A stretch of DNA of 64,000 nucleotides from Algoriphagus aestuarii (GTDB lineage Bacteria; Bacteroidota; Bacteroidia; Cytophagales; Cyclobacteriaceae): NCBI GenBank assembly GCA_017051695.1, contig JAFIDK010000001.1, positions 310,001-374,000 on the forward strand. The letters run 5' to 3'. Shown here piece after piece: positions 27,405 to 37,230 of the stretch. Within the stretch, counting starts at the first letter, position 1; each line of letters opens with the position of its first letter. The translations under genes and the position numbers were made by a program. The notes under the pieces were generated by a model, which was not told the DNA's origin, ran no database searches, and saw only the letters and a program-made list of their open reading frames with translations.

Positions 27405-27500
27405 CTGGCGGGACTATCCTACGTAATCGGGAAATGACGAATCCCGGTAATACCGGAAAGATGGTGCAGTCCCGCTGCAGAGGAGCATATCGCACCATTA
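27405..27500 (+). promoter_or_regulatory. GC-rich structured leader of the second SusCD operon
   Basis: Within otherwise AT-rich sequence, three hairpins lie close together: CCGGTA/TACCGG with a single-A loop (27444-27456); ATGGTGC/GCACCAT (27461-27467 with 27492-27498); and, nested inside it, TGCAG/CTGCA (27465-27469 with 27475-27479). CGGGACT is also repeated upstream. The segment ends about 95 bp before the TlpA-like start and could be an RNA control element or attenuator. No known riboswitch is recognised. Confidence 0.4.
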
Positions 27501-27592
27501 CCAAACACGTTTCTTACAACATTTAAAAAAAACCTAGAGGCTTAATGTGATTGGAATATCCTAATCCCACGCTTATAGGTCATTTCAAGCAT

Positions 27593-29515
27593 ATGAAAAA
27601 ATCACTACTTCTATGCTTACTGGGATACCTATGCCTTCCCATAAGCACCCTCACGGCACAAGTTGCTGATCCACCCGGGGCAGATCTCCTTCATAGGTCT
27701 ATGCCCCCTCGGGGCGAGGATTCCCGCTCCGAACCTTACTTCTCGTTTACTGCTCTGGATATCGATGGTGGACCACATCTTCCGCCTGCCCGACTTGTCA
27801 GGTCTTCCTCCAATAAATCGGACAAGCGAAGTGATAATGTACACGAATCGACTGTTGACTGTGAACTGAGTTCTGTTGACTCTAAAACAAAGGGATTTAG
27901 TTTAGTTGATGATACTATTTCTCTTAAGCAGGGGGGCTTCGGCTCTCCTGCTGGGGAAGGTGATTTTGGGGTGGCACTCTTTTATGGGGAGCTGTACAAT
28001 CCTGATTCACTTAGTCCATTGGCGTTTAGCTGGACTCCTTATTTCTTTTCTAGGGACGCTCCATTTATGAAGGAGGAGGCCTTGGTTGATTTGGAGAAGG
28101 GGGAGTTTTACGATGGGGTTTCCAGTCCTCGGGTGCGGAAGTTTGATTTTGAGCTAGGTTTGGCTGATCGGGCAGGCTATTTCACTTTGACCTTGGGGGA
28201 TAGACCGCTCTTGGAGGATTACCTGGTATATCCGGGCGATAGCATCAAGGTCGAGTTGGATCTGTTTCGTTCGTCTATAGTTTTTGGAGGTCCTGATGCA
28301 GGATTCTATGATGCACAATATGCCCTAAAACGCTTGGTCGCGAGAATGAACTTTGAAGCCCCCATGATCATGTTCAGCAGTAGATCTAGGCCACGGTTCC
28401 AGAAGGCCGAAAATCAGGCCTTGATGGAGAAATATGATACTGCTTTTGGAAGCCATTTTCAGTTGGTGGAGGTAGGAAAGGAGGCAGTGGACTACTTTTT
28501 CTCTGAGTTGGATCAGGGGAAAGAATTGCTGGCTCCCCAGCTGGAGTTGCTGGACTTCTATAAAGATAAGTTGGACAAGGAACGCTATGACCTGCTTTTG
28601 ATTGAGGTGGTCAGTGGTTTTTATGGAAAAAGGCTGTCTTCCTTCCGCAAATTCCATTACCCAGAGGTTCTCAGCCGTTTTCCTAAGGAGGAGCGGGAAA
28701 AGTACCTGGATAGGATTTTAGTCTTGTTTTCTGAATTGGAGGACTGGGAAAGGAAATTGGATGCTTCAGTTCATATCCGGTCCCAGTTGGTTTCTGCCCC
28801 TTACCTGAATCTGGCGATGGAGAAATCCATGCTGAAGGCAATTTTTGGAAAGAGAAGTTACCTGACCCAGGTGTCAGAAGATTATTCCGGGGAAATGGAA
28901 GACAGGTTGCTCAGTGGTTACCTCTCCCAATACATGGGGGCAATACCCAATGCTGCGACTACCTTGGATTCTTACTTGGAAGCGACGGAGACCAGTCCCT
29001 GGAAGGATAGGCTTGTAAACTTGGGCCATGCTTTTATTCCCGGAGAGACCATTATTCCGGTCAGATTGGAGGATATGGAGGGGCAGGTTTATGCCGAGGA
29101 TTTCTTTCAGGGGCAGCCCACCTTGCTGTATTTCTATTTTTCCTCCTGTGCCCATAGTGCGGATTTCTTTCGGGATATACTTTTTCCCCTGTATCAGGAT
29201 ACCCAGAAACTGGGCTATCGCTTGGTTGCTATTTCCATGGATGATGATCGGGAGTTTTGGAAGTCCAGAATTGGGATTTACTCCGACCTGTCCCTGACAA
29301 ACCTGATTACCACTCCAGAAAGCAAGAAGCGCTGGAGGGATTATTATGAAATCCATGCCTTCCCCAAGACCATGCTGCTCGATGGACAGGGGAGGGTGGT
29401 TTCATTCAACCTGAGGACGGGATTCACCACTTACGAAGCTTTCAAAAACAAATTTATTGACCTCTACCGGGAGCAGGTGGTAGGGAACGAACCAAAAACC
29501 CAACAGGAATTATGA
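27593..29515 (+). CDS. TlpA-like thioredoxin-fold protein of a SusCD operon
   Basis: 640 residues from the ATG at 27593; an upstream TTG would add 14 unlikely residues. Signal peptide to about residue 22, a poorly conserved Ser/Arg/Pro-rich stretch to about 100, a beta-rich and helical middle, and a C-terminal TlpA/AhpC-like domain (about 490-625) with Y-F-Y-F-S-S-C-A-H-S-A-D-F and the cis-Pro loop A-F-P-K-T. The redox motif is C-A-H-S, with only one cysteine, so disulfide reductase activity is doubtful. Its stop overlaps the SusC start (ATGA). Similar TlpA/DUF4369-type proteins accompany RagA/RagB-like importers. Confidence 0.75.
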   Translation: MKKSLLLCLLGYLCLPISTLTAQVADPPGADLLHRSMPPRGEDSRSEPYFSFTALDIDGGPHLPPARLVRSSSNKSDKRSDNVHESTVDCELSSVDSKTKGFSLVDDTISLKQGGFGSPAGEGDFGVALFYGELYNPDSLSPLAFSWTPYFFSRDAPFMKEEALVDLEKGEFYDGVSSPRVRKFDFELGLADRAGYFTLTLGDRPLLEDYLVYPGDSIKVELDLFRSSIVFGGPDAGFYDAQYALKRLVARMNFEAPMIMFSSRSRPRFQKAENQALMEKYDTAFGSHFQLVEVGKEAVDYFFSELDQGKELLAPQLELLDFYKDKLDKERYDLLLIEVVSGFYGKRLSSFRKFHYPEVLSRFPKEEREKYLDRILVLFSELEDWERKLDASVHIRSQLVSAPYLNLAMEKSMLKAIFGKRSYLTQVSEDYSGEMEDRLLSGYLSQYMGAIPNAATTLDSYLEATETSPWKDRLVNLGHAFIPGETIIPVRLEDMEGQVYAEDFFQGQPTLLYFYFSSCAHSADFFRDILFPLYQDTQKLGYRLVAISMDDDREFWKSRIGIYSDLSLTNLITTPESKKRWRDYYEIHAFPKTMLLDGQGRVVSFNLRTGFTTYEAFKNKFIDLYREQVVGNEPKTQQEL

Positions 29516-32500
29516 AAAGAATTTTATTGATGTTATGGATCGGTCTGGGTCTGGGAATCCAGGCCTATGCCCAAAAATCGGTGAGGGGTACCATCACCGC
29601 TGGTGATGATGGGATGCCCCTGCCCGGTGTGACGGTGATGCTGAAAGGAACTACACTGGGGACCGTCTCTGACGAAGCCGGGGTATATAGTCTGGGACTG
29701 CCTTCAAGTAAACAGGTACTGGTGTTCAGTTTTATCGGTTACCAATCCCAGGAAATCGAACTGGGTCCTGATCAGACGCTTTTGGATGTGGAAATGCTTG
29801 AGACGGATCTTGATCTGGAAGGTGTCACGGTATTCTCGACCGGTTTTCAGGAACTTCCGCTGGAAAGGACCACAGGGTCTTTTGTGGCGATCGATCAGGA
29901 ATTGGTGGACAGAAGGGTATCGACCAACCTGATTGACCGATTGGAGGATGTCACCCCCGGATTGATCTTTAATCGGGATATCCGTGGGGCAGGTTTGGGA
30001 GAAAGTATTTCCATCAGAGGTACGGCCACTTTGATTTCCAACAGTGAGCCCTTGATCGTGGTGGATAACCTGGCCTATGATGGGCCGCTGTCCAGTATCA
30101 ACCCCAATGATGTGGCAAGTATGACCGTGTTGAAGGACGCCGCCGCAGCTTCTATCTGGGGAGCCCGTGCAGGGAACGGGGTCATTGTGATCACGACAAA
30201 AAAGGGGAGTTTTGACAGGCCTGTTCAGGTACAGTTGACCAGTAACCTGACCAGGGTGCAGAAACCTGACCTTTTTTATTATCCCTTGATGTCAATCAAC
30301 TCTTTGGTGGACAAGCAAATGGAACTGTATAGTGCAGGCTTTTATAATTCCCAGCTTCAGGACAGAAGAAATGCGGTAGTCAACCCGTTGGCTGAAGCGC
30401 TTTATGCCCATGAGCAGGGATTGTTGTCGCAAAGTGAACTGGATGCGGAAATCCAGTCTATTCGGAATGCTGATGTCAGAAGGGATCAGGAGCGGTATTT
30501 CAAGAGGGCTTCGAGCCAGCAGCAATATGCCCTGAATGTTTCCGGTGGTTCGCAAAAGCATTCCTATCTGTTCAGTGCTGGCTGGGACAGGAATTTTGGG
30601 GAAGATGTGGAATCGGACAATTCCCGGCTGACCCTCAATACCAGACAGACCTGGAAAGCATGGAAAGATAAGTTGCGGATAACAACAGGTGCTTATTGGG
30701 TGCAGGGGAAGAGTTACAACGGAATGCCCGGAACAGCCAATTTCTATCCTTATGACAGGCTGGCGGATGAAGATGGAAACCCATTGGCGGTTTATCGGAA
30801 TTACAGCGTACGGTTTAAAGAGGCCAATCAGGATATTCTTGCACTCAATTGGGATTATGTTCCTTTGGAGGAACTGGGTCTTTCAAGGACAAATGGGAGT
30901 TCACAGGATCTGAGGCTTTTTACGGGCTTGGATTATGATATTGGGGCTGGTTTCAGTCTGAATGCCAATTACCAGTATTGGAGCAATAACCAGCAGGTTA
31001 GGTTTCATCAGCCTTTGGAATCCTATGTGGCAAGGGACCTGATCAATAATTACACAGAAGTGGATGAGGCAGGGAATCTGGTCTACCATGTTCCGATGGG
31101 AGGGATCCTGAACCAGAAATTTGTTTCTTCCCATAGCCATAACGTGAGGGCCCAGTTGAACTATTCCAAAAGCTGGAAGGAAGAACACGGCCTTTCGGCA
31201 TTTCTGGGAGGGGAAATCAAGGATTTTCAGTCGGAGAATTATTCTACTGGTTCCTATGGTTACAGCGAAGAGAATGGGCTTTCACAGCCTGTGGATTATT
31301 TGACCAGGTTCCGGGAGTATGCAACCTCACGGTTAAGGACGATCCCCTTCAATGAGGAATTCGGTGGAAGGATCAACCGCTTTGTGTCGGTTTTCGGGAA
31401 CCTGGGGTATTCCTATAAGGGTCGGTATTTGTTGAATGCCAGCGTCAGAAATGATGCCTCCAACCTATATGGGGTTGAAACCAACCAAAAATCTGTACCC
31501 CTTTGGTCAACAGGTGTGGGATGGATTCTCTCTGAGGAAGGGTTTATGAATGAGGACTTTGTTGATTTTTTGAAACTCAGACTGAGCTATGGATACAATG
31601 GCAATACCAATCCGAATGCGACAGCCATCACGACGGCGACAGCCTATGGGGGAGCCTTGAATTTTAATACAGGACTTCCTTTTTTGGCGGTCAGGACTCC
31701 TCCGAATCCTGAACTGGGTTGGGAGCGGATCAAGATTGTCAATGCAGGAGTGGACTTCAGCCTGAAGGGTGGGGTCTTGTCAGGCTCCCTGGAATATTAT
31801 GACAAGGTAGGGTTGGACCTGTTGGGGAACATATCTTTGTTTCCATCCTCTGGATTTTCACAGGCAACGGTGAACTATGCCTCGACGCAGACCCGGGGAT
31901 GGGATATCGTGCTGAACAGTCTGAATACATCGGGTGAGTTCAGATGGGAAACCAGTTTTTTTCTGAGCTTGGTCAAAGAAGAGGTATTGGAAGTGGAGAA
32001 TATTCCCACGGCAAGTCAACTGATCAATTACTCTCCTTCCTTGCCGAGTCCCTCCATCGGAAGACCCCTGTTTGCGATCTACAGTCTGCCTTTTGCCGGC
32101 CTTGATCTTGCTGATGGGGCACCGATGGGATTTGTGGACGGGGAACCCAGCACCGATTATGCCACGATTTATGCGGAAGCGACTCCCGAGAACATCCTGT
32201 TCCATGGCAGTGCCAGACCAACCAAGTTCGGCGCCTTGCGGAATACCTTCAGCTATCGTGGCTGGAGCCTTTCGGCCAATATCTCCTATCGATTGGGGTA
32301 TTATTTCAGGCGGCCTTCTGTTTCTTATGATGCGGCAAATAGAGGTGAAATCACACATGAAGATTATGAGATGCGATGGCAACAGCCAGGGGATGAAAGG
32401 ATCACTTCGGTTCCTTCTGATCCCGGGGAAGTGAACCCGCTCCGTTCCCAGTTTTACCTGGCCAGTTCTGAAACAGTGGCGAAAGGAGATCATATCCGGC

Positions 32501-32694
32501 TTCAGGATGTGAGACTGTCCTATACCTTTACACCCAAAGCCAGCGGAAATTGGCCACTGGGAGGGATTGAGGCCTATATCTATGCAAATAATCTGGGGAT
32601 ACTGTGGAAAGCTAGCGACCGGGTGAAAGATCCGGATTATTTGGTTTCGCCTCGGTTGACGAGCGTATCCATTGGATTTAGAACCGGATTCTGA
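29512..32694 (+). CDS. SusC/RagA-family TonB-dependent receptor (cargo A)
   Basis: Outer-membrane importer of 1060 residues: signal peptide ending A-Y-A-Q, carboxypeptidase-D-like domain (about 22-100, with G-M-P-L-P-G-V-T-V), plug (about 110-230, with P-L-I-V-V-D-N-L and A-A-S-I-W-G-A-R-A-G-N-G-V), and a barrel ending V-S-I-G-F-R-T-G-F. It overlaps the TlpA-like gene by 4 bp. There are no polysaccharide-degrading enzymes nearby, so the cargo may be peptides or another ligand, as for RagA. The coding sequence is visibly GC-richer than the flanking element genes. Confidence 0.93.
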   Translation: MKRILLMLWIGLGLGIQAYAQKSVRGTITAGDDGMPLPGVTVMLKGTTLGTVSDEAGVYSLGLPSSKQVLVFSFIGYQSQEIELGPDQTLLDVEMLETDLDLEGVTVFSTGFQELPLERTTGSFVAIDQELVDRRVSTNLIDRLEDVTPGLIFNRDIRGAGLGESISIRGTATLISNSEPLIVVDNLAYDGPLSSINPNDVASMTVLKDAAAASIWGARAGNGVIVITTKKGSFDRPVQVQLTSNLTRVQKPDLFYYPLMSINSLVDKQMELYSAGFYNSQLQDRRNAVVNPLAEALYAHEQGLLSQSELDAEIQSIRNADVRRDQERYFKRASSQQQYALNVSGGSQKHSYLFSAGWDRNFGEDVESDNSRLTLNTRQTWKAWKDKLRITTGAYWVQGKSYNGMPGTANFYPYDRLADEDGNPLAVYRNYSVRFKEANQDILALNWDYVPLEELGLSRTNGSSQDLRLFTGLDYDIGAGFSLNANYQYWSNNQQVRFHQPLESYVARDLINNYTEVDEAGNLVYHVPMGGILNQKFVSSHSHNVRAQLNYSKSWKEEHGLSAFLGGEIKDFQSENYSTGSYGYSEENGLSQPVDYLTRFREYATSRLRTIPFNEEFGGRINRFVSVFGNLGYSYKGRYLLNASVRNDASNLYGVETNQKSVPLWSTGVGWILSEEGFMNEDFVDFLKLRLSYGYNGNTNPNATAITTATAYGGALNFNTGLPFLAVRTPPNPELGWERIKIVNAGVDFSLKGGVLSGSLEYYDKVGLDLLGNISLFPSSGFSQATVNYASTQTRGWDIVLNSLNTSGEFRWETSFFLSLVKEEVLEVENIPTASQLINYSPSLPSPSIGRPLFAIYSLPFAGLDLADGAPMGFVDGEPSTDYATIYAEATPENILFHGSARPTKFGALRNTFSYRGWSLSANISYRLGYYFRRPSVSYDAANRGEITHEDYEMRWQQPGDERITSVPSDPGEVNPLRSQFYLASSETVAKGDHIRLQDVRLSYTFTPKASGNWPLGGIEAYIYANNLGILWKASDRVKDPDYLVSPRLTSVSIGFRTGF

Positions 32695-32846
32695 TTCTGG
32701 TTTATTTAAAAATAGTCCCGGAGGCCGGAAATGGATTTCCCTTTTCTTTCTTCATGTTGGTTGTTGCCATTTTCGGTGTTCCGGGATTTTTGCTTCCCCG
32801 TCCCTTGAGAGGGGGATATATAAAAGACATTAATCGAAACATGATC

Positions 32847-34208
32847 ATGAAAAATACAAGATACCTGCTTTGCCTTTTGGGGCTGGCAATGATCCTGGGC
32901 GGCTGTTCAGAATTTCTGAATAGCAAGCCCAATAAGAATTTAGTGGTGCCCAGTACCTTGGATGACTTCCAGGGGCTTTTGGATGCCGAATTGAACGGAA
33001 TGAATCTGGTGCCTATGGGTGGCTTTGTGAGTTCCGATGATGCCTATTTTGGTCCGGGTTTGTTGGCAAGACTTTCATTCAATCAGGAAGCTATTTACTT
33101 CTGGAGAAAGGAAATCTATTTGCCGGACGAGAACGATGCCAACTGGAGCTATCCCTATCAGAAAATATTTTATGCCAATGTGGTTTTGGATGGCTTGGAA
33201 TCCTTTAGTCCAAAATCGGAAACTGAGCGTCAGCGCATGCTGGAATTGCAGGCTTCTGCCAGATTCTACAGGGCGATGGGACATTTTGAAGTGCTGATGC
33301 TTTTTGCGGAGCCATTTGATCCGAGTGTTGAGGGACAGTTGGGTATTCCGATCCGCTTGAGCTCTGATATCAATGTAAAGTCGGGCAGGGCAACGATGAA
33401 AGAAAGCTTCGCCCAGATTGTTTCCGATCTGGAGGAGGGAATGGACAACCTTCCGGTAAAGGCGGATATCCCGAGTAGACCTTCGCAGTGGGCTGCCCAT
33501 GCCATGCTCGGAAGGGTTTATTTGACCATGCATGCTTTTGGGGAATCCTTTGAGGCCAGTAGTAGGGCTTTGGCTATTGACGATAAATTGATGAATTATA
33601 ATGAACTGGACTCAAGTTTGAATTATCCATTTGAGGCAATGCATCCAGAGACGGTGTTCTATGGCAGACAGCTGACTTCCACTTTTACTGGCAATTCGGA
33701 AAGCTATGTGAATCCGGATCTGCTGGGATTATATGATTCAATGGACTTGAGGCCGTTTTTCTTTTTTAGACAGGGTTCTGACTCAAGTAGGGTTAACTTT
33801 CGGGGGAATTATACAGGTGATTTTTATCAGTTTGGAGGAATTGCAACCGATGAGGTTTTATTGAATTTGGCAGAGGCAGGGGCAAGGATTGGGAATGAAA
33901 CGGAGGCCAATAATGCACTGAAATATTTATTGGAAAACAGAATGGCAAGAGGGTTTCAGTGGGGAGAGGATCTGGCAGGGGATCAACTAATAGAATTCAT
34001 TCTCTTGGAACGAAGGAAGGAATTACTTTTTAGGGATATCCGATGGATGGACCTGAAGCGGCATAATTTATATCCTGCCTTTGAAACTACCTTGACCCGG
34101 GAATTCAATGAGGAGGATGCTGTCCTTCTTCCGAACAGCCCACGCTATGCCTTTGAAATTCCTCCATTGGAAATGCAGTTGAATCCCATGACCCAGAATG
34201 AACGCTGA
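32847..34208 (+). CDS. SusD/RagB-family lipoprotein (cargo A)
   Basis: 453 residues from the ATG at 32847, with the lipobox I-L-G-G-C about 20 residues in. An ATG at 32841 is nearly equivalent; starts further upstream give non-signal sequence. It contains R-F-Y-R-A-M-G-H-F-E-V-L-M-L and the late E-R-R-K-E-L-L-F-R-D-I-R-W-M-D-L-K-R segment, which are standard SusD/RagB features. It pairs with the receptor at 29512 (152 bp gap). Ligand unknown. Confidence 0.92.
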   Translation: MKNTRYLLCLLGLAMILGGCSEFLNSKPNKNLVVPSTLDDFQGLLDAELNGMNLVPMGGFVSSDDAYFGPGLLARLSFNQEAIYFWRKEIYLPDENDANWSYPYQKIFYANVVLDGLESFSPKSETERQRMLELQASARFYRAMGHFEVLMLFAEPFDPSVEGQLGIPIRLSSDINVKSGRATMKESFAQIVSDLEEGMDNLPVKADIPSRPSQWAAHAMLGRVYLTMHAFGESFEASSRALAIDDKLMNYNELDSSLNYPFEAMHPETVFYGRQLTSTFTGNSESYVNPDLLGLYDSMDLRPFFFFRQGSDSSRVNFRGNYTGDFYQFGGIATDEVLLNLAEAGARIGNETEANNALKYLLENRMARGFQWGEDLAGDQLIEFILLERRKELLFRDIRWMDLKRHNLYPAFETTLTREFNEEDAVLLPNSPRYAFEIPPLEMQLNPMTQNER

Positions 34209-34275
34209 TTGGTAGGGGTAAGGAAAGCGTTTTGTTATTTTTTGCAACCCGTCAAATCACAATTAATGGGTTGTG

Positions 34276-34310
34276 GAGCTGTGGATTTAGGTTCACAGCT
34301 CTTTTTATTT
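34276..34310 (+). terminator. Terminator after the second SusD gene
   Basis: 8-bp stem GAGCTGTG/CACAGCTC followed by TTTTTATTT, 67 bp after the stop. It closes the TlpA-SusC-SusD operon; the histidine kinase gene begins 148 bp later. Confidence 0.85.
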
Positions 34311-34457
34311 GAACAACAATTTAACTTTTAGATAAAAAAAAGTCTAATGAAATATCTCACAAAAAATAAAAGATACCCAACAATCAAAGAAGCCCGAAAT
34401 TCAAAAAAAAAACTAAATTCAAACTAAATTCAAACTCACCAGAAAACTCGACCTTGA

Positions 34458-35549
34458 ATGACATTTTACTCTATAAAATCTACTATCAAAAAATCCCTAT
34501 CCAACAACACCAATGATTCATTTGACAAAATACTAGACAGAATATTCCAATACCCTATTTTGATACTAACTGTGATTTGGTTTTTATACTTTATGTTAGA
34601 TTATATTTCAGTACTAGTTCTTAAACTTCCAATAAATTACACATCAGCAGGTTATAATTTTCTCTTTGGCTTTTTATATTCCATTTTTCTATTTTATTAC
34701 TGGCTACCACAAACTTTTTTATTTAGAAAATGGAGAATGGGAATAATAACTTTAATTACTAGCACAATAACTTTGACTCTTTTAAAATTTTACCTGATAA
34801 ATCCAGATCAAAAATATTTTTCACTTTCATTTACCCAAGCATGGCTAGAATTTTCAAGAATATTACATTTTCAAGCACTATCTATATTGATATGGCTATT
34901 TCTTGTGTATTACTTAACTAAAAAATCTAGACACAATCAAAACATATTGTTCAATGAATTAATGATTCAACACAAGTCACTTCAATTAAACCCACATTTT
35001 GTGCTAAATATGTTAGAAAACATAGAAGTCAAAGCTACAGAAAATTCAAAAGAATTGGCTGAAGAGATTCGACAATTTTCATCAGTATTACGATACAGCT
35101 ATAAGGATATGGAAAGAGAGAACTCTCTTTTCGAAGAATTGGAGATTATACATTCATTCGCTTATTGTCAAAAGCAAAGGTTTGGTAAAAAACTAAACTT
35201 AAAGATTCAAAAATTTTATGACGACAAAAAATTAGAAGTATTACCTTTTCCAAAAATGCTTCTACTCTCACTATTTCTTGATATTTTTAAGCATGGAGAT
35301 TATTTAAATTCCTATTTACCATGTATCCTTTCTTATAGGCTATCTGATGCAGAAACAACGGGAAGGAACCAATTTTCCTTTTCAATTTTCAACCCAATTA
35401 ATGTTAATAAAAAACCAGAAGAATCTGGCTTTGGAATTAAAACAATCTCAAAAATATTAGAATATTATTTCGGCGAAGATTTATTCATTTCATACGAAAT
35501 GAAATCAAATGAATTTTCTTTACTCTTAATCATAGATTATGGAAGTTAA
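34458..35549 (+). CDS. LytS-type sensor histidine kinase
   Basis: 363-residue membrane kinase with four hydrophobic segments (about 30-55, 65-85, 95-112 and 138-153) and then the LytS/YehU kinase core. The phosphoacceptor His180 lies in S-L-Q-L-N-P-H-F-V-L-N-M-L-E-N. The ATP-binding part is weakly conserved: the usual E-N-A-x-K-H-G N-box reads F-L-D-I-F-K-H-G, with a late G-F-G-I-K-T. It overlaps the response regulator by 11 bp and is strongly AT-rich. Probably senses an envelope signal for cargo A, by position only. Confidence 0.82.
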   Translation: MTFYSIKSTIKKSLSNNTNDSFDKILDRIFQYPILILTVIWFLYFMLDYISVLVLKLPINYTSAGYNFLFGFLYSIFLFYYWLPQTFLFRKWRMGIITLITSTITLTLLKFYLINPDQKYFSLSFTQAWLEFSRILHFQALSILIWLFLVYYLTKKSRHNQNILFNELMIQHKSLQLNPHFVLNMLENIEVKATENSKELAEEIRQFSSVLRYSYKDMERENSLFEELEIIHSFAYCQKQRFGKKLNLKIQKFYDDKKLEVLPFPKMLLLSLFLDIFKHGDYLNSYLPCILSYRLSDAETTGRNQFSFSIFNPINVNKKPEESGFGIKTISKILEYYFGEDLFISYEMKSNEFSLLLIIDYGS

Positions 35550-36261
35550 ATTAAAAGTTGGATTAATTGACGATGAACCCTCTTCATTAAAAAAAATATC
35601 GAAAATCCTCAGTCAATTTTCAGACTATGAATTAGTTTTTTTTACTTCAAATCCAACAGAAGGTTTGTTAAAAGCGGAATTAGGAGAAATAGACATTTTA
35701 ATTACAGACGTGATGATGCCAATTTTAGGAGGGTTAGAAATATCAGAGCGATTAAAAGAATGCGGAATCCCAGTAATACTTTATTCCGGACATGATAATT
35801 TTGCCGTTTCGGGATTCCAATTAGACGTTGCATATTTCATATTGAAACCAGCAACTTTTAAAGAGGTCCAAATTGGACTAGAAAGAGCCAAACGCAAATT
35901 GAAATCTCCATTAAATGAAGACTGTGTAATTACGAAAGATTTAAGAATAATAAATTCTAAAGGAGGTGTTTCAGGTGAAGTAATTAATCTAATGGAAATC
36001 AATTATATAGAGCAGTCTGGAAATTACACTAAAATAATTTTTGAAAACAGAGTAAGTATAATTGTTTCTAGCCTAACAGGGACTATTGAAAAGCTTAAAA
36101 GTCCAAAAATTGTAAGAGTCCATAAATCATATGCAGTTAGCATCTCAAAAATAAAAAAAATAGACATTAACGAATTAATGCTATATGATGGAGTCAAAGT
36201 TCCTCTTGGAAGAGCTTACACTAATAGAATTAAAGAAATTTTTTCAAAGATTATAATTTAA
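35539..36261 (+). CDS. LytTR-family response regulator
   Basis: 240 residues: receiver domain (about 5-125) with the acidic pocket D-D-E-P (11-14), phosphoacceptor Asp57 in L-I-T-D-V-M-M-P and the switch Lys in F-I-L-K-P-A, followed by a LytTR DNA-binding domain (about 140-240, with Y-I-E-Q-S-G-N-Y-T and R-V-H-K-S-Y-A-V). It is co-transcribed with the overlapping kinase. Target promoters are not evident. Confidence 0.9.
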   Translation: MEVKLKVGLIDDEPSSLKKISKILSQFSDYELVFFTSNPTEGLLKAELGEIDILITDVMMPILGGLEISERLKECGIPVILYSGHDNFAVSGFQLDVAYFILKPATFKEVQIGLERAKRKLKSPLNEDCVITKDLRIINSKGGVSGEVINLMEINYIEQSGNYTKIIFENRVSIIVSSLTGTIEKLKSPKIVRVHKSYAVSISKIKKIDINELMLYDGVKVPLGRAYTNRIKEIFSKIII

Positions 36262-36768
36262 TTTCTATAGGATTTCAGAATCAAGAAAAATTTCAATAAT
36301 TAATTATATAATCAGTATGTATTCTATAATCTCATCTCATAAAAATATGATACCTTTATTGCTGAATCGCAATTACACCTAGCTTTTACTTTCAATTCAC
36401 CTAGATCCTCAAAAGTAAATTTGAAAAAAATCAACTTTTCTATTTTGGTGATAATATTGAGTATATTAATTAAACCCGATATTCATATTTTACATGATAT
36501 GATTAATAATAGGACTAAATATATTTAAGGATTTTTTTGTTACTTTAAATTCAATTAATTAGGGTAATTAAATTATATGACTATTCGCAATTTTGAACGT
36601 ATGGATAAACAGAAGCAATAATTAGTGTATTAAATAGCTGTTCACCAAAATATCTTCTATTCAGTTAGTACACAAACTCATTTAGATAGTTTTGAACGTG
36701 TTTTTCAATGACCATGTGAGTATCGGTATTCGAATTAGCAATTTCCAGAATTTTTAAAAACGAGAAGC
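36262..36768. other. AT-rich gap between LytR and radC
   Basis: 507 bp of very AT-rich sequence between convergent genes. No ORF, strong hairpin or repeat is seen. It probably marks a junction between cargo A and backbone. Confidence 0.4.
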
Positions 36769-37230
36769 CTAAAGCTTCCCTTCATCAGCGAATGAGAAAT
36801 ACCCTTCGCTATTTACGATGATATGATCAAGGACGGGTAGATCTAAAAACTTTCCAGCTTCAACCAGGCGTTTAGTCAATCGTTCATCCTGGACACTTGG
36901 TAGTAAATTTCCACTCGGGTGATTGTGTCCAAGGATTACTGATTGGCAATTACTTTTTAATGCAGCTGCAAAAACCAACTTAGGATCCACTACAGTTCCG
37001 GCGGTTCCTCCAGTTGAGATTTCCACAACTCCCAGAACTCTATTTCCTCTGTTTAGCAAGATGATTTTGAAGGATTCGATAAACTGGATTTTATCTTCTC
37101 CCCAGACTTCCTTGAAAATCTGATACGCACAGTTGGAACTACTTACTTTTCGAGCTTTCAGAACATCAATTTTTGGCTTGTAAACTAGCTCGATTTCTGC
37201 GACTTGGGATGTGGTTTTGATCGTTTCCAT
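36769..37230 (-). CDS. radC: RadC-like JAB-domain protein
   Basis: 153-residue protein containing only the JAB/MPN metalloprotease-like domain, shorter than chromosomal RadC (about 220) because the N-terminal helix-hairpin-helix part is absent. The metal motif is G-H-N-H-P-S-G (His102, His104, Ser106) with Asp115 downstream. Short RadC proteins are typical of phages, plasmids and conjugative elements. Its biochemical role is still unclear. It is a backbone marker here. Confidence 0.9.
   Translation of the reverse strand: METIKTTSQVAEIELVYKPKIDVLKARKVSSSNCAYQIFKEVWGEDKIQFIESFKIILLNRGNRVLGVVEISTGGTAGTVVDPKLVFAAALKSNCQSVILGHNHPSGNLLPSVQDERLTKRLVEAGKFLDLPVLDHIIVNSEGYFSFADEGKL

Noticed and set aside
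31858-32493. 211-codon open frame antisense to the second SusC gene
   Set aside because: A shadow of the well-supported GC-richer SusC frame; Arg/Pro/His-rich translation without domains.
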